In this document: piece after piece, positions 10,404 to 20,896 of the stretch
Layout of the letters: the number at the start of each line of letters is the position of its first letter
How positions within the stretch are numbered: the first letter of the stretch is position 1
NCBI RefSeq assembly: GCF_011881725.1
Contig: NZ_JAATUR010000021.1
Coordinates: forward strand, 1 to 64,000
DNA length: 64,000 nt
Origin: Escherichia coli
GTDB taxonomy: Bacteria; Pseudomonadota; Gammaproteobacteria; Enterobacterales; Enterobacteriaceae
Direction of reading: 5' to 3'
Notes under the pieces: model-generated
Databases searched by the model: none
What the model saw: the letters and a program-made list of their open reading frames with translations, nothing else
What the model was told of the DNA's origin: nothing
Program-made: the position numbers and the translations under genes

Positions 10404-10928
10404 ATGGTTTTGACAACAATTTCGCCACGTGACGCGCAAGAATTAATCGCACGCGGTGCAAAGTTAATCGATATTCGTGATGCCGATGAATATCTTCGTG
10501 AACATATTCCTGAAGCAGATCTGGCTCCATTATCTGTGCTGGAACAGTCAGGTCTTCCGGCCAAATTACGCAGCGAGCAAATTATATTCCACTGTCAGGC
10601 CGGTAAACGTACCAGCAATAACGCCGATAAATTAGCAGCAATTGCCGCCCCCGCAGAAATCTTTTTACTGGAAGATGGGATTGATGGCTGGAAAAAAGCC
10701 GGATTGCCGGTGGCAGAAAATAAATCTCAACCGTTGCCATTAATGCGTCAGGTACAGATCGCCGCTGGCGGCTTAATATTAATCGGCGTCGTACTGGGTT
10801 ATGCCGTTAATAGCAGCTTCTTCTTATTAAGCGGATTTGTCGGTGCAGGATTAATGTTTGCAGGAATCAGCGGTTTTTGTGGGATGGCAAGGCTGTTAGA
10901 TAAGATGCCGTGGAATCAGCGAACTTGA
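10404..10928 (+). CDS. ygaP: Membrane-anchored rhodanese (thiosulfate sulfurtransferase) YgaP
   Basis: YgaP transfers sulfane sulfur at the inner face of the inner membrane. A rhodanese domain (residues 1-110) carries the active-site loop HCQAGKR with the catalytic Cys (about 64). Two C-terminal membrane helices follow (about 118-160). The start region reads GTGATGATG; the ATG at 10404 has the best spacing to AAGGAG and gives the family length of 174. It is co-transcribed with ygaV. Confidence 0.92.
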   Translation: MVLTTISPRDAQELIARGAKLIDIRDADEYLREHIPEADLAPLSVLEQSGLPAKLRSEQIIFHCQAGKRTSNNADKLAAIAAPAEIFLLEDGIDGWKKAGLPVAENKSQPLPLMRQVQIAAGGLILIGVVLGYAVNSSFFLLSGFVGAGLMFAGISGFCGMARLLDKMPWNQRT

Positions 10929-10935
10929 GAAGCAA

Positions 10936-10968
10936 CGCCGGATGCGCCATAGCGACAACATCCGGCTC
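10936..10968. repeat. REP-like hairpin between convergent ygaP and stpA
   Basis: A short inverted repeat, GCCGGATGCGCC...ACATCCGGC, sits between two convergent genes and may act as a transcript end for both. Confidence 0.6.
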
Positions 10969-10974
10969 CAGGGA

Positions 10975-11376
10975 TTAGATCAGGAAATCGTCGAGAGATT
11001 TACCTTCTGCCAGCGCCTGAGCAATTGGCTTCGGCGTACGGCCCTGGCCGGTCCAGGTTTTAGTTTCACCATTGAAGTCAGTGAATTTATATTTTGCTGG
11101 ACGCGGTTCACGTTTTTTACCTGCACGCGGTGCAGCTGTGCCGTTAGCTAATAACTCTTCCGGGTTAATACCGTCAGCTTTCATAAGCTCCAGCCAGGTG
11201 CTAATTTTTTCCTGGCGTTCTGCCAGTTCGCGCTGTTGCTGTTCTTCTTCTTCACGTCTTTCTTTAGTGACAACCCTGAATTTTTCGAGCATTTCTTCAA
11301 GAACGTCAATGGAGAATTCGCGAGCCATTGCACGAAGAGTGCGGATATTATTTAAGCTTTGTAACATTACAGACAT
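10975..11376 (-). CDS. stpA: H-NS paralogue and RNA chaperone StpA
   Basis: StpA is a nucleoid protein that silences AT-rich DNA together with H-NS and has RNA-annealing activity. It has an N-terminal coiled-coil oligomerisation region (residues 1-65, rich in [16 protein letters not shown]). A linker leads to the C-terminal DNA-binding domain with the QGR hook in [12 protein letters not shown]. At 133 residues it is one shorter than K-12, the difference lying in the linker ([12 protein letters not shown]). Confidence 0.95.
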   Translation of the reverse strand: MSVMLQSLNNIRTLRAMAREFSIDVLEEMLEKFRVVTKERREEEEQQQRELAERQEKISTWLELMKADGINPEELLANGTAAPRAGKKREPRPAKYKFTDFNGETKTWTGQGRTPKPIAQALAEGKSLDDFLI

Positions 11377-12038
11377 AATAAAGAAAACCTTTTAACGCCA
11401 AAACAAAAAGTATTTCGTCGCGTAGTGTAAGCGATCACTTATTACATTTCCACAAAATTTAATATATTTACAATCGCGAGAGGATATTATTTCGCGCGTT
11501 ATTTCCTGACCCATTAATGCTTATATGCAAATTATATAGCGGACATTTAACTTAATTATTACAGCTACTGGTGAGTGTTCCGCCGTACGATACAACCTTC
11601 TGGCTGATAATGGAACACACAATCAGAATAAATATGCATACAAAAAGAATATATATCAGACATTGCAACTTGAAACTTTGTGCTGCTATTACAGGCTTTA
11701 CGACATAAAAAATGCTGAATGAAGCCAGGCGCGCCCCTAAGCCGGATTCTCTACGCTTTGCAGCCTAAACACACCTTGTTCATTCTGCCAAAAGACATCG
11801 GCACCACATCGTAACTTAATGATTTAAAATCATATTATCTTTTAAAACATAAAAAAATCCAGAATGTACAAAAAATACGCCACAACGGAATACTTTATCT
11901 ACAAAAACCAAAGAAATAAAAATTTTTCACTAATTGATAAGTCATAGCCAGCGATATACGCTATGCGAAAATGCAAACGGTAATTTAAACCACTGCATTC
12001 GCCTTCATCCGATTTCGCGTTTATTAAGGAGTATGAGC
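11377..12038. promoter_or_regulatory. Long AT-rich intergenic between divergent stpA and alaE
   Basis: About 660 nt without a gene separates the starts of stpA (minus) and alaE (plus). It is strongly AT-rich with many A/T tracts, typical of H-NS/StpA-bound control regions. One GC-richer island lies at about 11720-11775. I see no open frame worth calling. The stpA leader (about 11377-11450) and the alaE promoter must lie inside it. Confidence 0.6.
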
Positions 12039-12488
12039 ATGTTCTCACCGCAGTCACGCTTGCGTCATGCAGTAGCAGATACGTTCGCGATGGTTGTTTA
12101 CTGTTCTGTCGTGAACATGTTTATTGAAGTATTTCTCTCCGGAATGAGCTTCGAACAGTCTCTTTATTCCAGACTGGTAGCGATTCCGGTGAACATCTTG
12201 ATTGCATGGCCATACGGTATGTACCGCGATCTGTTTATGCGGGTGGCACGCAAAGTTGGCTCGTCGGGCTGGGTAAAAAATCTTGCGGATATTCTGGCTT
12301 ATGTGACGTTCCAGTCACCTGTATATATGGCAATCTTGCTCGTCGTGGGCGCGGATTGGCACCAGATTATGGCTGCGGTCAGTTCAAACATCGTTGTTTC
12401 GATGTTGATGGGCGCGGTCTATGGCTACTTCCTTGACTACTGCCGCCGTCTGTTCAAAGTCAGCAGTTACCAGCAGGTAAAAGCCTGA
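12039..12488 (+). CDS. alaE: L-alanine exporter AlaE
   Basis: AlaE exports L-alanine across the inner membrane, driven by the proton gradient. It is 149 residues with four hydrophobic segments (about 16-36, 46-64, 86-105 and 112-135). I use ATG 12039 (MFSPQS) for the family length; AAGGAG lies 9-14 nt upstream, and an in-frame ATG two codons earlier is also possible. It differs from K-12 at about 5 per cent of positions as I recall that sequence, one of the more divergent proteins here. Confidence 0.93.
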   Translation: MFSPQSRLRHAVADTFAMVVYCSVVNMFIEVFLSGMSFEQSLYSRLVAIPVNILIAWPYGMYRDLFMRVARKVGSSGWVKNLADILAYVTFQSPVYMAILLVVGADWHQIMAAVSSNIVVSMLMGAVYGYFLDYCRRLFKVSSYQQVKA

Positions 12489-12500
12489 TCCTTCTTTGTC

Positions 12501-12526
12501 GCGACTGGCAACGCCAGTCGCGTCTT
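12501..12526. terminator. Bidirectional intrinsic terminator, alaE/ygaC
   Basis: The stem GCGACTGGC/GCCAGTCGC (9 bp, 3-nt loop) lies between two convergent genes and is followed on the plus strand by a short T-containing tail. Confidence 0.75.
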
Positions 12527-12870
12527 TAATTGGCTTCGCCAAACAATCCATGTAAATAACGTTCAAGTGCAACACGCGAACTGAAACCGTGTGGAATGCC
12601 GTAATGCTCGTGACGCTCACCCGCTAAATAGAGCGGAAACTGCTGGTAATGATCGCAAGTTTTAATATCGGAAGCCGGTTCCGCCAGTGTCGAACTGCGT
12701 TCTTTTAATGTGGGATGAATTACCAGTGCGGTACGTCCCATTCGCGCTTCGCGATTAACATAGACATAATTTTCCCCACGGCGATAACCATAAGCTTTCT
12801 GGGTTACCACATCGACGGTAAAACCGACTTTCTCAAGTACGCGCGCCACCTCGTCTGGTCGTAAATACAT
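12526..12870 (-). CDS. ygaC: DUF2002 protein YgaC
   Basis: YgaC is a 114-residue soluble protein of unknown function, known in E. coli as a Fur-repressed gene. The sequence is an alpha/beta mix with the conserved start [18 protein letters not shown] see no catalytic motif. It is convergent with alaE and divergent from ygaM. Confidence 0.88.
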   Translation of the reverse strand: MYLRPDEVARVLEKVGFTVDVVTQKAYGYRRGENYVYVNREARMGRTALVIHPTLKERSSTLAEPASDIKTCDHYQQFPLYLAGERHEHYGIPHGFSSRVALERYLHGLFGEAN

Positions 12871-13021
12871 ATTTTATCCTCGTTATTATCTACCGCGGCC
12901 CTACCTTACCTGATTGAGCATTCACAACGCTTTCAGAAAAGTCCATAAAGCCACGATGAACCTCTGTTAAGAAAATTATGGTCTACACTGAAAATTACAT
13001 TGAATTCTAATGGGGGATCAT

Positions 13022-13351
13022 ATGTTTAACAGACCGAACCGCAATGACGTCGATGATGGCGTGCAGGATATTCAGAATGATGTCAATCAATTAGCTGACA
13101 GCCTGGAATCTGTATTGAAGTCCTGGGGAAGCGACGCCAAAGGGGAAGCCGAAGCCGCACGCAGTAAAGCTCAGGCTTTACTGAAAGAAACCAGGGCGCG
13201 GATGCATGGTCGTACTCGCGTCCAGCAAGCCGCGCGTGATGCCGTTGGTTGCGCAGACTCTTTTGTTCGTGAAAGACCCTGGTGTAGTGTGGGAACCGCT
13301 GCTGCGGTAGGTATTTTTATCGGCGCGCTGTTAAGCATGCGCAAATCGTAA
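13022..13351 (+). CDS. ygaM: ElaB/YqjD/DUF883-family membrane-anchored ribosome-binding-type protein YgaM
   Basis: YgaM has 109 residues with a helical, charged N-terminal part and one C-terminal membrane segment (about 86-105, VGTAAAVGIFIGALL) preceded by the family ERPW motif. Its paralogues ElaB and YqjD bind ribosomes at the inner membrane in stationary phase; the same role here is inference. ATG 13022 has GGGGGA upstream; an ATG four codons earlier overlaps that site. Confidence 0.88.
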   Translation: MFNRPNRNDVDDGVQDIQNDVNQLADSLESVLKSWGSDAKGEAEAARSKAQALLKETRARMHGRTRVQQAARDAVGCADSFVRERPWCSVGTAAAVGIFIGALLSMRKS

Positions 13352-13380
13352 TGAGACAATGATAATAAATACGCGTCTTT

Positions 13381-13408
13381 AACCCCGAAGCCTGACTTCG
13401 GGGTTTTT
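13381..13408. terminator. Bidirectional intrinsic terminator, ygaM/MocR gene
   Basis: The stem ACCCCGAAG/CTTCGGGGT, flanked by A and T runs, serves both convergent transcripts. It touches the last codon of the MocR-type gene on the minus strand. Confidence 0.85.
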
Positions 13409-14741
13409 AACTTAAGGCACAGCGTAATTGTTGTGCCACCTGCTGCGCCATGTTTTCGCTAACAATATTAGTAAACGAGAGAAGTAATCCACCTTCTCCA
13501 CTTGAGCAGATACGCCAGTCGCTAAGTGCCTGTACGGCAAGACCAGAAGCATTGGCTTTATGCACTAATGTCACGTCATCACCCGCAAGTTTGATCACCA
13601 TCTGGATACCGCCTTTTTGCGGCACAACCTGAAATCCCTGCTGTGTCAGCGCTTGTTCAATCCACTGCCGACGCTGAGCATAGTGTTGGCGCATTTTCTT
13701 CAGATGCCGCCAGAAATGCCCCTCACGAATGAAATCTGCCAGTGTGTTCTGCCATAGCACGGGTACAGCACATGGCACCAGTGACGCCTGATGCCGGAAT
13801 TGTGTAATCTGGTCCACCGGCACCACCAGCCACGCACAGCGCAGTGCCGGGAATAGCGATTTACTGAATGTTCCGGCATAAATCACCCGTTGCGGCGCGT
13901 CGAGACTTTTTAGCGCCGGTAACGGCTTACCGTGATAGCGAAACTCGCTATCGTAATCATCTTCAATAATCCATGCCTGACTACGCTCTGCCCATTCCAG
14001 CATCTGGTGCCTGCGCGCTAAAGAAAGCGCCACACCCAGTGGGCTTTGGTGTGCCGGAGTTATCAGAGCAAAACGCGCATCAGGATAATTTTGTATCCCG
14101 TTTGCAACATCCAGTCCGTGGTTGTCAACAGGCACAGGTAAAACATCCACACCGTGACGAGAGACAATCGGGCGAATCAGCGGAAAGCCAGGATCCTCCA
14201 TCCACATCCCGTCTCCCGGTTTCGCCAGCGCGTGCAGAATTAAAGCCATTGAGGCTGCATAACCGTGAGTGATAAATACCTGTTCTGGCTGGCATTCAAT
14301 TCCGCGAGAGACACGTAAGTAATCAACAATTGCCTCACGCAATGCCACCTCACCGCAGACATCGCCCAATGCCAAATCAAAACGCGTCTGGGTACGCAGA
14401 CGGCGGCCCATCACCCGCGCCCACAATTCACGCGGAAAAAGATCAAGTGCGGGCAACCCCATCTGAAAAGGCAGCGGCTGCTGACTTTCACCAGCAAAAG
14501 CCACGACATCCACAGCGGTTTGTTGCGGATGTATCTGCTCGCTGACAAAGGTACCCGCCTGCCCCCGCCTGACCAGCCATCCTTGCGCCACCAGCTCAGC
14601 ATAAGCATTTTCGACAGTGGATCGAGAGACACCCAGCTCCTGCGACCAGGTACGACTCGAAGGTAGCCTTGCGCCAGGTTTCAGTTCCCCTTGCTCAATA
14701 GCCGTTTTTAACTGACGGGCGATATCCTGATAACGTGGCAT
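13407..14741 (-). CDS. MocR/PdxR-type regulator (GntR HTH fused to class I aminotransferase-like domain)
   Basis: The 444-residue fusion has a GntR winged helix (about residues 1-70, with LPSSRTWSQELGVSRSTVENAY) joined to a fold-type I aminotransferase-like domain (about 85-444). The PLP-binding residues are present: the Schiff-base lysine K294 in TFSKSLFP, and the aspartate/tyrosine of EDDYDSEFRYHG (about 260-271). MocR proteins sense PLP or amino-acid-PLP adducts and usually control a divergent neighbour, which here is the AhpD-like gene 87 nt away. To my recollection K-12 has no gene between ygaM and nrdH, so the pair looks accessory. It could equally regulate PLP synthesis (PdxR) or an amine pathway; the target is not provable from sequence. 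Confidence 0.85.
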   Translation of the reverse strand: MPRYQDIARQLKTAIEQGELKPGARLPSSRTWSQELGVSRSTVENAYAELVAQGWLVRRGQAGTFVSEQIHPQQTAVDVVAFAGESQQPLPFQMGLPALDLFPRELWARVMGRRLRTQTRFDLALGDVCGEVALREAIVDYLRVSRGIECQPEQVFITHGYAASMALILHALAKPGDGMWMEDPGFPLIRPIVSRHGVDVLPVPVDNHGLDVANGIQNYPDARFALITPAHQSPLGVALSLARRHQMLEWAERSQAWIIEDDYDSEFRYHGKPLPALKSLDAPQRVIYAGTFSKSLFPALRCAWLVVPVDQITQFRHQASLVPCAVPVLWQNTLADFIREGHFWRHLKKMRQHYAQRRQWIEQALTQQGFQVVPQKGGIQMVIKLAGDDVTLVHKANASGLAVQALSDWRICSSGEGGLLLSFTNIVSENMAQQVAQQLRCALS

Positions 14742-14828
14742 ATGGTCTGCTTTTTTACGTAATTTATGGCTCTCTTTAGCAGTCCATTATAGTGCTACAT
14801 TGCGGGCGTAAATAAGAGGAGAAACAGT
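14742..14828. promoter_or_regulatory. Shared divergent promoter of the MocR and AhpD-like genes
   Basis: This 87-nt gap holds both promoters. A TATAGT -10-like hexamer at 14788-14793 could serve the plus-strand AhpD-like gene, which has AGAGGAG before its ATG. The MocR operator should lie here. The exact site is not identified. Confidence 0.5.
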
Positions 14829-15260
14829 ATGACTACATTACGTCAGCCTTACTACGAACTTAGCCCGGCAGTGTATAACGCACTGGTGCAGGCCAAAACA
14901 GCACTGGAAAATAGCACGCTGGACACCACCCTGATGGAGTTAATTTATTTGCGCGTCTCGCAAATCAACGGCTGTGCATTTTGTCTGGAGATGCACAGTA
15001 AAGCATTACGCAAATCCGGTGTGCCACAGCACAAACTGGACGCCCTGGCAGGCTGGCGCGTAAGCCCTCATTTTGATGAACGCGAGCGGACGGCGCTGGC
15101 ATGGGCAGAATCGGTAACCGATATTGCCCGAAGTCATGCGGAAGACGAGGTTTATCAGCCTTTGCTTGAACATTTCAGCGCAGCAGAGATCAGCGACCTG
15201 ACCTTTGCCATCGGGCTGATGAATTGCTTTAACCGCCTGGCCGTTTCCATGCGGATGTAA
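14829..15260 (+). CDS. AhpD-like carboxymuconolactone decarboxylase-family protein
   Basis: This 143-residue helical protein has the AhpD core motif: C49-A-F-C52 followed by H56 (NGCAFCLEMHSKAL) and an upstream Glu (about 37). In AhpD this cysteine pair and histidine form the proton-relay/disulfide centre of alkylhydroperoxidase activity. The hypothesis is therefore a small thiol peroxidase, or a decarboxylase-like stress protein, controlled by the divergent MocR regulator. The real substrate is unknown. It is not in K-12 as I remember that map. Confidence 0.85.
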   Translation: MTTLRQPYYELSPAVYNALVQAKTALENSTLDTTLMELIYLRVSQINGCAFCLEMHSKALRKSGVPQHKLDALAGWRVSPHFDERERTALAWAESVTDIARSHAEDEVYQPLLEHFSAAEISDLTFAIGLMNCFNRLAVSMRM

Positions 15261-15350
15261 CTTCCTGATGCCGGGTAATCACCCGGCTATAGAACACAAA
15301 ATCCCCTTCCCCGTTGAGCCATTCAACGGCGGTGATATTTATCGATATTT

Positions 15351-15397
15351 CCCATATCTTGTATGGTTGAATCTTTTTTTAACCACATCTAGTATCT
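15351..15397 (+). promoter_or_regulatory. Paired NrdR-box-like sites upstream of nrdH
   Basis: Two 16-nt sites resembling NrdR boxes occur at 15351-15366 (CCCATATCTTGTATGG) and 15382-15397 (ACCACATCTAGTATCT). They are spaced by 31 nt, i.e. three helical turns, the arrangement known for NrdR operators. NrdR represses ribonucleotide reductase operons when dATP is high. Fur and IscR control is known for E. coli nrdHIEF but I do not mark their sites. Confidence 0.65.
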
Positions 15398-15468
15398 CTG
15401 TATCAACAGAGAGACAACCCGACGCGTATCATCGCGCCGTATCTTCATTTTAAACGGAAATACGAATC

Positions 15469-15714
15469 ATGCGCATTACTATTTACACTCGTAACGACTG
15501 CGTTCAGTGCCACGCCACTAAACGGGCGATGGAAAACCGGGGCTTTGACTTTGAAATGATTAATGTCGATCACGTTCCTGAAGCAGCAGAAGCATTGCGC
15601 GCTCAGGGCTTTCGCCAGTTACCGGTAGTGATTGCGGGCGATCTCAGCTGGTCTGGTTTTCGTCCGGACATGATCAACCGTCTGCATCCAGCACCACACG
15701 CGGCCAGTGCATGA
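15469..15714 (+). CDS. nrdH: NrdH-redoxin, electron donor to class Ib ribonucleotide reductase
   Basis: NrdH is an 81-residue glutaredoxin-like protein with thioredoxin-like specificity. The redox centre CVQC (residues 11-14) and the substrate-groove signature WSGFRPD near the C-terminus are both visible. It reduces NrdE after each turnover. It is the first gene of nrdHIEF; its stop overlaps the nrdI start by 4 nt. Confidence 0.96.
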
Positions 15715-16121
15715 GCCAGCTCGTCTACTTCTCCAGCAGCTCCGAAAATACGCAGCGTTTTATCGAACGTTTAGGACTGCCCGCAGTGCGCATCCCGCTC
15801 AATGAGCGGGAACGGATTCAGGTAGACGAGCCTTACATCCTGATCGTGCCCTCTTACGGCGGCGGCGGTACGGCGGGCGCTGTGCCACGACAGGTAATTC
15901 GCTTTTTAAACGACGAGCATAATCGGGCATTGCTTCGCGGCGTTATTGCTTCGGGTAATCGCAATTTTGGTGAGGCGTATGGCCGCGCCGGAGATGTGAT
16001 TGCTCAGAAATGCGGTGTGCCGTGGCTGTACCGCTTTGAACTTATGGGTACGCAAAGCGATATCGAAAACGTTCGTAAAGGAGTAACCGAATTTTGGCAA
16101 CGACAACCGCAGAACGCCTGA
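15711..16121 (+). CDS. nrdI: NrdI flavodoxin-like activator of the Mn2-NrdF cofactor
   Basis: NrdI supplies superoxide to assemble the dimanganese-tyrosyl radical cofactor of NrdF. It is 136 residues with a flavodoxin-like start ([17 protein letters not shown] phosphate loop) and the [11 protein letters not shown] loop that is a NrdI hallmark. Its 3' end overlaps nrdE by 28 nt, implying translational coupling. Confidence 0.95.
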
Positions 16122-18238
16122 CGCAGGAAACAAGGGATTACCACGCTCTGAATGCGATGCTTAACCTTTACGATAGCGCAGGTCGCATCCAGTTCGATAA
16201 AGACCGCCAGGCCGTTGACGCCTTTATGGCGACGCATGTACGCCCGAACAGTATGACCTTCAGTAGCCAGCAGCAGCGTCTGAACTGGCTGGTTAACGAG
16301 GGTTACTATGATGAAAACGTCCTTAACCGCTACTCTCGCGATTTTGTCATTACGCTGTTTACCCACGCGCACGCCAGCGGTTTTCGTTTCCAGACATTCC
16401 TCGGGGCATGGAAGTTTTACACCAGCTATACGTTGAAGACATTCGACGGTAAGCGTTATCTGGAAGATTTTTCCGATCGCGTAGCAATGGTGGCGCTGAC
16501 GCTGGCACAAGGCGACGAAACGCTGGCGCTGCAACTGACCGATGAAATGCTGTCAGGGCGCTTCCAGCCAGCTACGCCGACATTCCTTAACTGCGGTAAA
16601 CAGCAGCGCGGCGAACTGGTTTCCTGTTTTCTGCTGCGTATTGAAGACAATATGGAGTCGATTGGCCGGGCGGTAAATTCCGCACAGCAACTGTCGAAAC
16701 GCGGCGGCGGCGGGGCATTTTTGCTGTCGAATCTACGGGAAGCAGGCGCACCGATTAAACGTATTGAAAATCAATCTTCTGGCGTGATTCCGGTGATGAA
16801 AATGCTGGAAGATGCCTTTTCCTACGCCAACCAACTCGGCGCGCGTCAGGGCGCTGGCGCGGTATATCTGCACGCGCATCATCCCGATATTCTGCGTTTT
16901 CTCGACACGAAACGGGAAAATGCCGACGAAAAAATCCGCATTAAAACACTGTCACTGGGCGTGGTGATCCCGGATATCACTTTCCATCTGGCAAAAGAGA
17001 ATGCGCAGATGGCACTGTTTTCGCCTTATGACGTTGAGCGGGTTTATGGCAAGCCATTTGCCGATATCACCATCAGTGAAAGCTATGACGAACTGATTGC
17101 CGATGAACGCATCCGCAAAAAATACATCAACGCTCGTGATTTCTTTCAGAGACTGGCGGAGATCCAGTTTGAGTCCGGCTATCCGTACATCATGTATGAG
17201 GACACGGTTAACCGTGCAAACCCCATCGCCGGACGCATAAATATGAGCAATCTCTGCTCAGAGATTTTGCAGGTTAACAGCGCCTCGGCGTATGACGAGG
17301 ATCTCAACTATGCTCGCACAGGCCATGATATTTCCTGCAATTTAGGTTCGTTGAATATTGCCCACACCATGGATTCTCCAGACTTTGCCCGCACGGTAGA
17401 GACCGCCGTACGCGGTTTGACGGCGGTGTCGGATATGAGTCATATCCGCAGCGTGCCATCCATCGAAGCCGGAAATGCTGCCTCGCACGCTATCGGTTTG
17501 GGGCAGATGAATTTGCATGGCTATCTGGCGCGGGAAGGCATCGCCTACGGTTCACCAGAAGCACTGGATTTCACCAATCTCTATTTCTATACCATTACCT
17601 GGCACGCCCTGCGTACCTCGATGTTGCTGGCGCGCGAACGCGGTGAAACCTTCGCCGGGTTCAAACAGTCGCGCTATGCCAGTGGTGAATATTTTAGCCA
17701 ATACCTACAAGGTAACTGGCAGCCGAAAACGGCGAAAGTTAGCGAACTGTTTGCCCGTAGTGGTATTACGTTACCTACCCGTGAGATGTGGGCGCAACTG
17801 CGCGACAACGTGATGTGCTATGGCATCTACAACCAGAATCTCCAGGCGGTGCCGCCCACCGGCTCTATCTCTTACATCAACCACGCCACGTCGAGCATTC
17901 ATCCGATTGTGGCAAAAGTGGAGATCCGCAAAGAGGGCAAAACCGGGCGCGTTTACTACCCTGCCCCGTTTATGACTAACGAAAATCTGGCGCTGTACCA
18001 GGATGCTTACGAAATCGGCGCGGAAAAGATTATCGACACCTATGCCGAAGCAACCCGTCATGTCGATCAGGGGCTGTCGCTAACGCTGTTTTTCCCCGAT
18101 ACCGCCACCACTCGCGATATCAACAAAGCACAGATTTACGCCTGGCGTAAGGGGATAAAAACGCTCTATTACATCCGCCTGCGTCAGATGGCGCTGGAAG
18201 GTACTGAAATTGAAGGCTGCGTCTCCTGCGCGCTTTAA
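16094..18238 (+). CDS. nrdE: Class Ib ribonucleoside-diphosphate reductase alpha subunit NrdE
   Basis: This 714-residue catalytic subunit converts ribonucleoside diphosphates to deoxy forms. The active-site radical cysteine lies in the NLCSEI segment, the substrate Cys pair in GELVSC and [11 protein letters not shown], and the C-terminal CVSC tail is the shuttle reduced by NrdH. The start is TTG at 16094, inside nrdI, with AAAGGAG upstream; this gives the expected MATTTAERL start. The finger segment reads KRGGGGAF where I recall GGGVAF in K-12, an apparent substitution at a conserved spot. nrdF follows after an unusually long gap. Confidence 0.95.
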
Positions 18239-18281
18239 GAGACTGGCAGAGAATTTCAATATATTGAATTTGCACGATTTT

Positions 18282-18316
18282 GTAGGCCGGATAAGGCGTT
18301 CACGCCGCATCCGGCA
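18282..18316. repeat. REP element inside the nrd operon
   Basis: A single REP palindrome (GTAGGCCGGATAAGGCG...CGCCGCATCCGGCA) lies in the 138-nt space between nrdE and nrdF. It may cause differential stability or attenuation between nrdE and nrdF message. Confidence 0.85.
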
Positions 18317-18367
18317 GAAACAACGCGCACGTTGCCAAAAATCTGAGCCTGATAAGTCCGGCTCTAA

Positions 18368-19336
<969 letters not shown>

Positions 19337-19597
19337 CGGGGTTATTTTTCAAATAATATCACCACCCACAGCAGGGAAATAATTCCCGTCACATAGCTTT
19401 TTATCACGCATATATTTTGTGGTGATCTACACTGATACTCTGTTGCATTATTCGCCTGAAATCACAATATTCAGGCGTTTTCTCGCTATCTATAACAAAA
19501 AATATCAACTTTTCTCGATTTGCTCTCAGCCCTTATATCACGGGAAATTCCGGCAATTTGCTCGCATCAATATTCATGCCACATTTGCCCTTAGGGG

Positions 19598-19625
19598 TTG
19601 CCTCAGATTCTCAGTATGTTAGGGT
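19598..19625 (+). promoter_or_regulatory. proU sigma-70 promoter
   Basis: The hexamers TTGCCT (19598-19603) and TAGGGT (19620-19625), with a 16-nt spacer, match the known P2 promoter of the proU operon. Transcription should start near 19632. The gap from 19337 to 19693 is AT-rich, consistent with H-NS-mediated osmotic control, and holds no gene. Confidence 0.8.
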
Positions 19626-19693
19626 AGAAAAAAGTGACTATTTCCATTGGGTAATATATCGACATAAACAAATAACAGGAATCTTTCTATTGC

Positions 19694-20896
19694 ATGGCAA
19701 TTAAATTAGAAATTAAAAATCTCTATAAGATATTTGGCGAGCATCCACAGCGAGCATTCAAATATATCGAACAAGGACTTTCAAAAGAACAAATTCTGGA
19801 AAAAACAGGGCTATCGCTTGGCGTAAAAGACGCCAGTCTGGCCATTGAAGAAGGCGAGATATTTGTCATCATGGGATTATCTGGTTCGGGTAAATCCACA
19901 ATGGTACGCCTTCTCAATCGCCTGATTGAACCCACCCGCGGGCAAGTACTGATTGATGGCGTTGATATCGCCAAAATATCCGATACCGAACTCCGTGAGG
20001 TGCGCAGAAAAAAGATTGCGATGGTCTTCCAGTCCTTTGCCTTAATGCCGCATATGACCGTGCTGGACAATACCGCGTTTGGTATGGAATTGGCCGGAAT
20101 TAACGCCGAAGAACGCCGGGAAAAAGCCATTGATGCACTGCGTCAGGTCGGGCTGGAAAATTATGCCCACAGCTATCCGGACGAACTCTCTGGCGGGATG
20201 CGGCAACGTGTCGGATTAGCCCGCGCGTTAGCGATTAATCCGGATATCTTATTAATGGATGAAGCTTTCTCGGCGCTCGATCCATTAATTCGCACCGAGA
20301 TGCAGGATGAGCTGGTAAAATTACAGGCGAAACATCAGCGCACCATTGTTTTTATTTCCCACGATCTCGATGAAGCTATGCGTATTGGCGACAGGATTGC
20401 CATTATGCAAAATGGCGAAGTGGTACAGGTCGGTACACCGGATGAAATCCTTAATAATCCGGCGAATGATTATGTCCGTACCTTCTTCCGTGGCGTTGAT
20501 ATTAGTCAGGTATTCAGTGCGAAAGATATTGCCCGTCGGACACCGAACGGCTTAATTCGTAAAACACCCGGCTTCGGCCCACGTTCTGCGCTGAAATTAT
20601 TGCAGGATGAAGATCGCGAATATGGCTACGTTATCGAACGCGGTAATAAGTTTGTCGGCGCCGTGTCTATCGATTCGCTTAAAGCCGCATTAACCCAGCA
20701 GCAAGGTCTTGATGCAGCGCTGATTGATGCGCCGTTAGCCGTCGATGCACAAACGCCTCTTAGCGAGTTGCTCTCTCATGTCGGACAGGCGCCCTGTGCG
20801 GTGCCAGTGGTCGACGAGGACCAACAGTATGTCGGCATCATTTCGAAAGGAATGCTGCTGCGCGCTTTAGATCGTGAGGGGGTAAATAATGGCTGA
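19694..20896 (+). CDS. proV: Glycine betaine/proline ABC transporter ATPase ProV
   Basis: ProV is the 400-residue ATPase of the osmoprotectant importer ProVWX. It has Walker [10 protein letters not shown] (about residues 61-69), signature [15 protein letters not shown] (about 175), Walker [13 protein letters not shown] and the switch His in FISHD. Two C-terminal CBS domains (about 280-400) are thought to sense ionic strength. The start of proV in E. coli also holds a downstream H-NS element. It overlaps proW by 8 nt. Confidence 0.96.
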   Translation: MAIKLEIKNLYKIFGEHPQRAFKYIEQGLSKEQILEKTGLSLGVKDASLAIEEGEIFVIMGLSGSGKSTMVRLLNRLIEPTRGQVLIDGVDIAKISDTELREVRRKKIAMVFQSFALMPHMTVLDNTAFGMELAGINAEERREKAIDALRQVGLENYAHSYPDELSGGMRQRVGLARALAINPDILLMDEAFSALDPLIRTEMQDELVKLQAKHQRTIVFISHDLDEAMRIGDRIAIMQNGEVVQVGTPDEILNNPANDYVRTFFRGVDISQVFSAKDIARRTPNGLIRKTPGFGPRSALKLLQDEDREYGYVIERGNKFVGAVSIDSLKAALTQQQGLDAALIDAPLAVDAQTPLSELLSHVGQAPCAVPVVDEDQQYVGIISKGMLLRALDREGVNNG

